A stretch of DNA of 10,718 nucleotides from Parachlamydiales bacterium (lineage in GTDB: Bacteria; Chlamydiota; Chlamydiia; Chlamydiales; Simkaniaceae): assembly GCA_030641465.1 (NCBI GenBank), contig DAOWHK010000014.1, positions 1 to 10,718 on the forward strand. Reading direction: 5' to 3'. This document shows positions 6,695 to 10,718 of the stretch, piece by piece; positions within the stretch are counted from its first letter, which is position 1; the number at the start of each line of letters is the position of its first letter. The notes beneath the pieces were generated by a model. The model searched no databases and was not told the DNA's origin. It saw only the letters and a list, made by a program, of their open reading frames with translations. The translations under genes and the position numbers were made by a program.

Positions 6695-6728
6695 AAAAGC
6701 CTATCACTATTCAGTGATAGGCTTTTTT
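6695..6728. terminator. Bidirectional terminator overlapping the rlmD stop codon
   Basis: GCCTATCACT (6699-6708) pairs with AGTGATAGGC (6713-6722) around a 4-base loop. It is flanked by AAAA on the left and TTTTTT on the right, so it can stop transcription in both directions and is stronger for plus-strand readthrough from euo. The left arm contains part of the rlmD stop codon (6707-6709), so the last codons of rlmD form the other arm. Confidence 0.8.
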
Positions 6729-7984
6729 AGTATCACAACTGTTTCTACGTGATAGGTTTGCGGAAACAGATCATAGAGTGTGCATTTTGTGAGTTCATAG
6801 CCTGATTCAAAGAGTTTGGTTAGATCTCGAGCAAGAGTTGGAGGATTGCAGGAAATATAAATAAGATAGGGTGTTATAGCACGAGCGAGGAGACTTAGCA
6901 CTTCTTCGGAAAGACCAGTTCTCGAAGGATTTAACAGGAAGACTTCAGGCATAAAGCTCTTAATAGTAGGGCTAAGCGACTTTTCAACACTTGAATGTAT
7001 AAACTTTATTTGAGGCTCGGCATTTTCTGCAGCATTTTTTTTAGCCATTTCTACAGCATAACTATCCGACTCGATTCCAATGACTTCTAGATTTTTTTTT
7101 GCTAGAAGTATGGATGTGATCCCAATTCCAGAGTAAAGATCAAGCACTCGGCTTCCAAGCAGCTCTATTTCTTCTGCGATATCATAATACATTTTTTCAG
7201 CTTGTTTCAGGTGGTTTTGAAGAAAACCAAAAGGGGAGTAGCTAAAGTTAAGATTGTTGATTTGCATCTGATGAGATGATGTGCCGTAGGATTCGGTTTC
7301 ATTTTCGGAGCGAATATGGACTGAGGAGACAAGCTTATTTTCTCTTAAAAAATGTTCTATGACTTTTTTCCGATTGACGGGGGGGTATTTTGGGAAAGTT
7401 AATGCAAAGGAATAGGTTTTGTTTTGGTTACATAAAATTCGCATTGAGCCTTTAGGAATTCCTTGGCAGCTTAGCTTGGATGCAAAGAGCTCAATGAGCT
7501 TGAAAATAGTGGTGCCTTCATGTGGGAAAATATGGCAAGCCTGAATTTGAAGTAAAGAGGTGTTGTCTAGCTGAATAAAACCGGCTATAAAACCTTTTCC
7601 ACTTTTTCTAAGGTTTACCGTGATATGTTTCCTATAGCCCCATTTTAATGAAGTCGGAATAATTGGTGGGAGATCGAGGCAAATAATAGATTTTAAAGCA
7701 TCTTTTACAAACTGTTGCTTTGAAGTGAGTTGCGCTTGATAGTGTAGATGTTGTAATTGGCAACCTCCACAAGTTTCGTAATGAGGACATTTCGGAGATT
7801 CCCGATAGGGGCTTTTCTCATGTAAATGTAAAATTTTTCCAATGGAATAATTTTTTTTTCTTGAAGTAATGGCAACAGTAACTTCGTCTTCGGGGGCTGA
7901 AAAGGGGACAAATATGACAAGTTTATTACTTCGGAAAATACCGCTCCCCCCGAAGGCGATATTTTCAATTTTACCTTTTATCAT
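6707..7984 (-). CDS. rlmD: 23S rRNA (uracil-5-)-methyltransferase, RlmD/TrmA family
   Basis: This SAM-dependent RNA m5U methyltransferase has 425 residues, normal for the family. An N-terminal TRAM (OB-fold) domain covers about 1-55. A 4Fe-4S cluster site follows, with Cys66, Cys72, Cys75 (C-x5-C-x2-C) and Cys150. The methyltransferase domain shows FGFLQNH at 252-258, the SAM-binding LDLYSGIG at 281-288, NPSRTG at 352-357, the catalytic Cys379 in YISCNPPTLARDL, and the general base Glu414 in HVETV. Presence of the Fe-S site and TRAM domain points to RlmD (U1939 of 23S rRNA) rather than TrmA, but exact site specificity cannot be read from sequence. Older chlamydial annotations call this family ygcA. 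Its ATG overlaps the recJ TGA in an ATGA, suggesting translational coupling in a recJ-rlmD operon. The gene ends inside a terminator hairpin. Confidence 0.9.
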   Translation of the reverse strand: MIKGKIENIAFGGSGIFRSNKLVIFVPFSAPEDEVTVAITSRKKNYSIGKILHLHEKSPYRESPKCPHYETCGGCQLQHLHYQAQLTSKQQFVKDALKSIICLDLPPIIPTSLKWGYRKHITVNLRKSGKGFIAGFIQLDNTSLLQIQACHIFPHEGTTIFKLIELFASKLSCQGIPKGSMRILCNQNKTYSFALTFPKYPPVNRKKVIEHFLRENKLVSSVHIRSENETESYGTSSHQMQINNLNFSYSPFGFLQNHLKQAEKMYYDIAEEIELLGSRVLDLYSGIGITSILLAKKNLEVIGIESDSYAVEMAKKNAAENAEPQIKFIHSSVEKSLSPTIKSFMPEVFLLNPSRTGLSEEVLSLLARAITPYLIYISCNPPTLARDLTKLFESGYELTKCTLYDLFPQTYHVETVVILKKPITE

Positions 7985-9753
7985 TCGTTAATTATTTTAA
8001 TATCTTTAATAAGTAGTTGGATACTGGATTTATTTAGAAACACATTAATATGGGGAGTAAAAGCAATTTGAAGTTTAAGGTTTTTTCTTGATAGCATGGG
8101 TCTTCGGCTAGCAAGTCCAAATCCAATTCCTTCAAGCATTCGCTCTCCTTGCTGCAAGTATAGCTTTAAATGGGATTTTCCTACAACTTTTGGTGGCCAT
8201 GTTTGTACAACATCGCAGTAGAGTATGGGAGGAGGATTTTCTGTGCCATAAGGTTCAAGTAGGTTAAGAGATTCTAAAAAGTCAAATGTCAGTTCATCAA
8301 AGTTAGTGGCTCCATCTAGATGGAGCTTTGGGGTGATGTCTTCTTCTCCTAGTACATTGCTTGTGGCCTTTAAAAAATTTTTTTTAAATTCAGGAATATT
8401 TTCTTTTTTGATTGTAAGCCCTGCAGCAAAGTCATGGCCACCAAAATTAATGAGTAGATCTTTATTTGCATGTAATGTTGGAAGTAAGGGGAATTCAGGG
8501 ATGGTACGGATAGACCCCTTTCCAATTCCTTGTTCGATAGCGATAATAATAGTTGGTCTATTATATTGCTTTGCAATGCGTGCTGAAATGATAGGAATAA
8601 TGCCTGGATGCCATTTATCTGAATGAAGAATGATGGCTTTTTCTAGTAGAATTTCAGGATGCGTTTGAATATATTCTTGAATGTCCTCGGAATCAATCCG
8701 TTCGATTTTTTGCCTTTCAATATTATTTAGATCCAATTCTTGTGCAAGATTTTTGGCAGTGGATTCATCGCGTGCAAGGAGTAGTTGTATTCCTTTAATG
8801 GGGTCTGCAATACGTCCAAGACTGTTTACTCTAGGTGCAACTTTTGAAGCGATATCCGAGGTCGTGATTTTATTTGGGCTAAGACCGCATACTTCCAGAA
8901 GTTTAATGAGCCCTATCCGTTTGGATTTAGCAAATTGCTTGAGGCCGTATCTTACAAGGATTCGATTTTCTCCTTGGAGAGCCCCCATATCTGCGACAGT
9001 TCCTAACGCAACGAGATCAAGGAATCGTTTTAGATCAATGCTAGAGCTGCTAATCTCTCCATTTGAAACAAAATGATTTGTGAGTGCATGTGCGAGTTTG
9101 AATGCAACTCCAACGCCAGTTATTAATCGATTCGGATAGGTGCTATTATAGAGTTTAGGATTGAGCGTAGCGATGCAGTGAGGGATTTTGTCTGTGGGTT
9201 CATGATGATCAGTAATGATTACATCTACATTCTTTTTCACAACCTCTTCAATTTCTTTGGCAGCAGTGATTCCACAATCTACAGTGATAAGCAGGGTACA
9301 AGTATTTTTTAATGCAAATTCAAGCGCATCGATAATGATGCTTTGCTTAAGAGAGTTTCGATTAGGAACATAAAAAAACACATTTGCTCCAATTAATTCA
9401 AAAAATTCTACGAGGAGTGTAGTTCCGGTGATACCATCTACGTCATTGTCGCCGTAGATTAAAATATTTTCTTTTTTTTTCACGGCAGTAGCAATTCTTT
9501 TTACAGCTTTATCCATATCTAGGAATTGATTTGGATCAATAAGATTTGGAAGTTTTGCGTAAAGAAAATCGTAAATTTCTTCAAATTTTTTAAAACCGCG
9601 GGAGACTAAAATTTGAGCTGTAACAGGGTGAAGGTTAAATTCTTTGATGATCTCATTGCACCATGTAGGCTCAGATTTTTGAAAAACCCAAACGGGAGCA
9701 TTTTTCAAAATGGGAACAGACAAAAGTAGGCCTTTGTTGTATCGATAATCCAA
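7981..9753 (-). CDS. recJ: Single-stranded-DNA exonuclease RecJ
   Basis: This is a 5'-3' single-strand exonuclease of the DHH phosphoesterase family, used in recombination and mismatch/base-excision repair. The length of about 590 residues is typical. Metal-binding motifs are DNDVDG at 102-107, VDCG at 158-161, TDHH at 181-184 and GTVADM at 251-256. APRVNSLGRI at 306-315 follows, and the DHHA1 region has HPGIIPIISARIA at 382-394 and FGGHDFAAGLTI at 437-448. The C-terminal 110 residues form an OB-like domain. No ATG start is available: the longest frame starts at TTG 9753 with no clear ribosome binding site. A TTG at 9723 (residue 11) has CAAAGG at 9731-9736 with 7-base spacing and may be the real start. 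It is followed by rlmD with a 4-base overlap. Confidence 0.93.
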   Translation of the reverse strand: MDYRYNKGLLLSVPILKNAPVWVFQKSEPTWCNEIIKEFNLHPVTAQILVSRGFKKFEEIYDFLYAKLPNLIDPNQFLDMDKAVKRIATAVKKKENILIYGDNDVDGITGTTLLVEFFELIGANVFFYVPNRNSLKQSIIIDALEFALKNTCTLLITVDCGITAAKEIEEVVKKNVDVIITDHHEPTDKIPHCIATLNPKLYNSTYPNRLITGVGVAFKLAHALTNHFVSNGEISSSSIDLKRFLDLVALGTVADMGALQGENRILVRYGLKQFAKSKRIGLIKLLEVCGLSPNKITTSDIASKVAPRVNSLGRIADPIKGIQLLLARDESTAKNLAQELDLNNIERQKIERIDSEDIQEYIQTHPEILLEKAIILHSDKWHPGIIPIISARIAKQYNRPTIIIAIEQGIGKGSIRTIPEFPLLPTLHANKDLLINFGGHDFAAGLTIKKENIPEFKKNFLKATSNVLGEEDITPKLHLDGATNFDELTFDFLESLNLLEPYGTENPPPILYCDVVQTWPPKVVGKSHLKLYLQQGERMLEGIGFGLASRRPMLSRKNLKLQIAFTPHINVFLNKSSIQLLIKDIKIINE

Positions 9754-9772
9754 AAAACAATATGCAAATCAA

Positions 9773-9790
9773 AGCTCTTCTTAAAGAGCT
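9773..9790 (-). other. Hairpin in the recJ leader
   Basis: AGCTCTT at 9773-9779 and AAGAGCT at 9784-9790 form a perfect 7-bp stem with a 4-base loop, about 20 bases upstream of the longest recJ start. There is no proper T-tract, so it could be a weak terminator or a structured leader. Confidence 0.4.
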
Positions 9791-9830
9791 GTCGGTTCAA
9801 ATAGTATATCCGAAGGCATCAGCTTTAAAT

Positions 9831-9851
9831 GCTACTATGCAACATAGCAGC
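9831..9851 (-). terminator. Terminator-like hairpin downstream of secF/small frame
   Basis: Read on the minus strand, GCTGCTATG and CATAGTAGC form a 9-bp stem with a 3-base loop and one internal G-U pair. On the plus strand that position would be an A-C mismatch, so the structure favours a minus-strand RNA. The following ATTTAAAG is a poor T-tract. It begins at the stop codon of the small frame at 9851-9853. Confidence 0.4.
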
Positions 9852-10063
9852 TAAAAGTTTTGAATCGGGTTGGGTATTGTTAGTGCTTTTTCCGCATCTT
9901 TGAATGTTTGTGGATGACCAATTATCTTAATATTACACTCAGTTATGCAAATTTTACCTTTAAAAGCACTAAAAAAATTTATGCGTCTTTTGGGTTTTGC
10001 CACATCTTGCGATCATTGCATCGGAGGTGCATTTAGAGGGACAAAATCTTGGCAGGCGACCAT
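9851..10063 (-). pseudogene. Possible decayed small gene with an in-frame TGA
   Basis: An ATG at 10063, 15 bases after the secF stop codon, opens a frame of 16 codons ending in TGA (10013-10015). The same frame then continues for 54 codons to a TAG at 9851-9853. The second part alone could start at a GTG at 10003, giving 50 residues (VAKPKRRINFFSAFKG near its N-terminus, IGHPQTFKDAEKAL later). There is no Shine-Dalgarno sequence at either start. A hairpin directly follows the TAG, as after a real gene. I do not recognise the protein. It may be a pseudogene with a nonsense mutation, two tiny genes, or chance; confidence is low. Confidence 0.27.
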
Positions 10064-10078
10064 GATATTTAGCTTTTT

Positions 10079-10718
10079 CTAAATGTTTTTGGTCACGGGC
10101 TTCTTCTCTTTTGATAACTCTTTTGTGTGGAAAAAATGAAGCATTGGTGCTGCAATAAAGAGTGAGGAAAAAGTACCAAACACAACTCCAATAATCATAA
10201 CTATTGCAAGGCCGAAGATTGTTGCTCCGCCAAGGAAAACCAAGGCAAGAAGTACAACTAGGGTGGTGCTTGAAGTCATGATTGTGCGACTAAGTGTTAC
10301 ATTAAGAGCGTGATCGATGACTTCCTTAAAGGAATGTTTACGCATCATTTTCAGATCCTCACGAATGCGATCAAAAATAATGATCGTATCATTTAAGGAG
10401 TAACCGATAATTGTCATTAAAGCGACAATTGTATTTAGATCGATTTGAATAGGAACTTTAAGCGCATGTAGAATGGCTATGGTAGAAATGGTAAAGGCGA
10501 CATCAATTGCAAGTCCGATTGTGGCGCTCATTGCGTACTTAAATTCAAATCTAATTGTAATATAAATCAAGATGCAGATAAGGGCGATACCAAGACCTAG
10601 CAAAGCATTGTTTTTCATGGAATCTGACATTTGTCCGCTGACACTTGTCCACTGCGTTTCAAGTTGAGCTAGTGACTGCGTAGTAGGTTCTATTCCAGCA
10701 GCATGAAGTGCTTGAACG
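10079..10718 (-). CDS. secF: SecF or SecDF protein-export subunit, C-terminal part
   Basis: This is a Sec translocase accessory membrane subunit that uses the proton-motive force to complete protein export across the inner membrane. The frame is open to the right edge, so the 5' end is outside; 212 residues are visible and the ATG at 10630 is internal. A short periplasmic stretch is followed by about five membrane helices. These include the SecF signature region LMTIIGYSLNDTIIIFDRIR and the final GGATIFGLAIVMIIGVVFGT helix, and then a basic cytoplasmic tail (KELSKEKKPVTKNI). In Chlamydia the equivalent gene (CT448) encodes a SecD-SecF fusion, so this is probably the SecF half of a fusion, but the window cannot show that. 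It lies upstream of recJ on the same strand, separated by a 325-base gap. Confidence 0.93.
   Translation of the reverse strand, partial: VQALHAAGIEPTTQSLAQLETQWTSVSGQMSDSMKNNALLGLGIALICILIYITIRFEFKYAMSATIGLAIDVAFTISTIAILHALKVPIQIDLNTIVALMTIIGYSLNDTIIIFDRIREDLKMMRKHSFKEVIDHALNVTLSRTIMTSSTTLVVLLALVFLGGATIFGLAIVMIIGVVFGTFSSLFIAAPMLHFFHTKELSKEKKPVTKNI

Larger units (their letters stand above)
9754..10078. other. Gap between recJ and secF (325 bases)
   Basis: No confident gene is present. On the minus strand there is a frame with one in-frame stop (9851-10063), a hairpin abutting its end (9831-9851), and a second hairpin (9773-9790) just upstream of recJ. Two tiny plus-strand frames (9762-9854, 30 aa; 9945-10082, 45 aa) have no ribosome binding sites. 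I find no tRNA. Confidence 0.6.

Noticed and set aside
6914..6931. NPSRTG in RlmD instead of the more usual DPxRxG motif
   Set aside because: Asn at this position occurs in other members of the m5U methyltransferase family, and the catalytic Cys and Glu are intact.
9786..9805. GGTTCAAAT resembling a tRNA T-loop
   Set aside because: No flanking T-stem pairing, acceptor stem or anticodon arm could be built around it.
9762..9854. Plus-strand 30-codon frame beginning ATG CAA ATC
   Set aside because: No Shine-Dalgarno sequence or promoter, antisense to two hairpins; likely chance.
9945..10082. Plus-strand 45-codon frame with a Cys-x-x-Cys motif in the recJ-secF gap
   Set aside because: No ribosome binding site, overlaps the secF stop, and lies antisense to the minus-strand frame, which is better placed in the operon.

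Overview
The window looks like chromosomal DNA of a member of the Chlamydiae, probably an environmental ('Chlamydia-like') lineage rather than the genus Chlamydia. Three things support this. The protein at 6092-6577 closely resembles the Chlamydiae-specific early regulator Euo. The gene order gltX - euo - recJ - secDF is the order I recall from C. trachomatis (CT445-CT448). A Tsp/CT441-type protease and a flavodoxin-less CysJ-type reductase lie nearby, as in that genus. The DNA is A+T-rich, with many lysine and phenylalanine homopolymer runs. The family-level assignment is inference, because no database search was possible.

Layout. 2-778 (+) is the 3' part of a repeat protein with a probable right-handed beta-helix. 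863-2017 (-) is a CysJ-like FAD/NADPH reductase. 2072-2206 (+) is a tiny putative lipoprotein whose stop codon directly abuts the stop of gltX (2207-3706, -). 3768-5732 (-) is a PDZ/S41 tail-specific protease. 5733-6091 is an A/T-rich divergent regulatory region. 6092-6577 (+) is euo, closed by a strong intrinsic terminator at 6582-6609. A second, bidirectional hairpin at 6699-6722 covers the stop codon of rlmD (6707-7984, -), which overlaps recJ (7981-9753, -) by ATGA. 9754-10078 is a 325-base gap holding two hairpins and a possible decayed small gene. 10079-10718 (-) is the C-terminal part of SecF or a SecDF fusion.

How the genes relate. Most are housekeeping: glutamyl-tRNA synthesis, envelope proteolysis, rRNA methylation, recombination repair and the Sec translocase. 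Euo is the developmental regulator and the only large gene on the + strand in the centre, insulated by terminators downstream and a long dyad-rich leader upstream. The least explained parts are the beta-helix repeat protein, the small lipoprotein beside gltX, the dyad cluster upstream of euo, and the interrupted reading frame with its abutting hairpin downstream of secF. I see no CRISPR array, insertion sequence, tRNA, rRNA or clearly novel multi-gene system.
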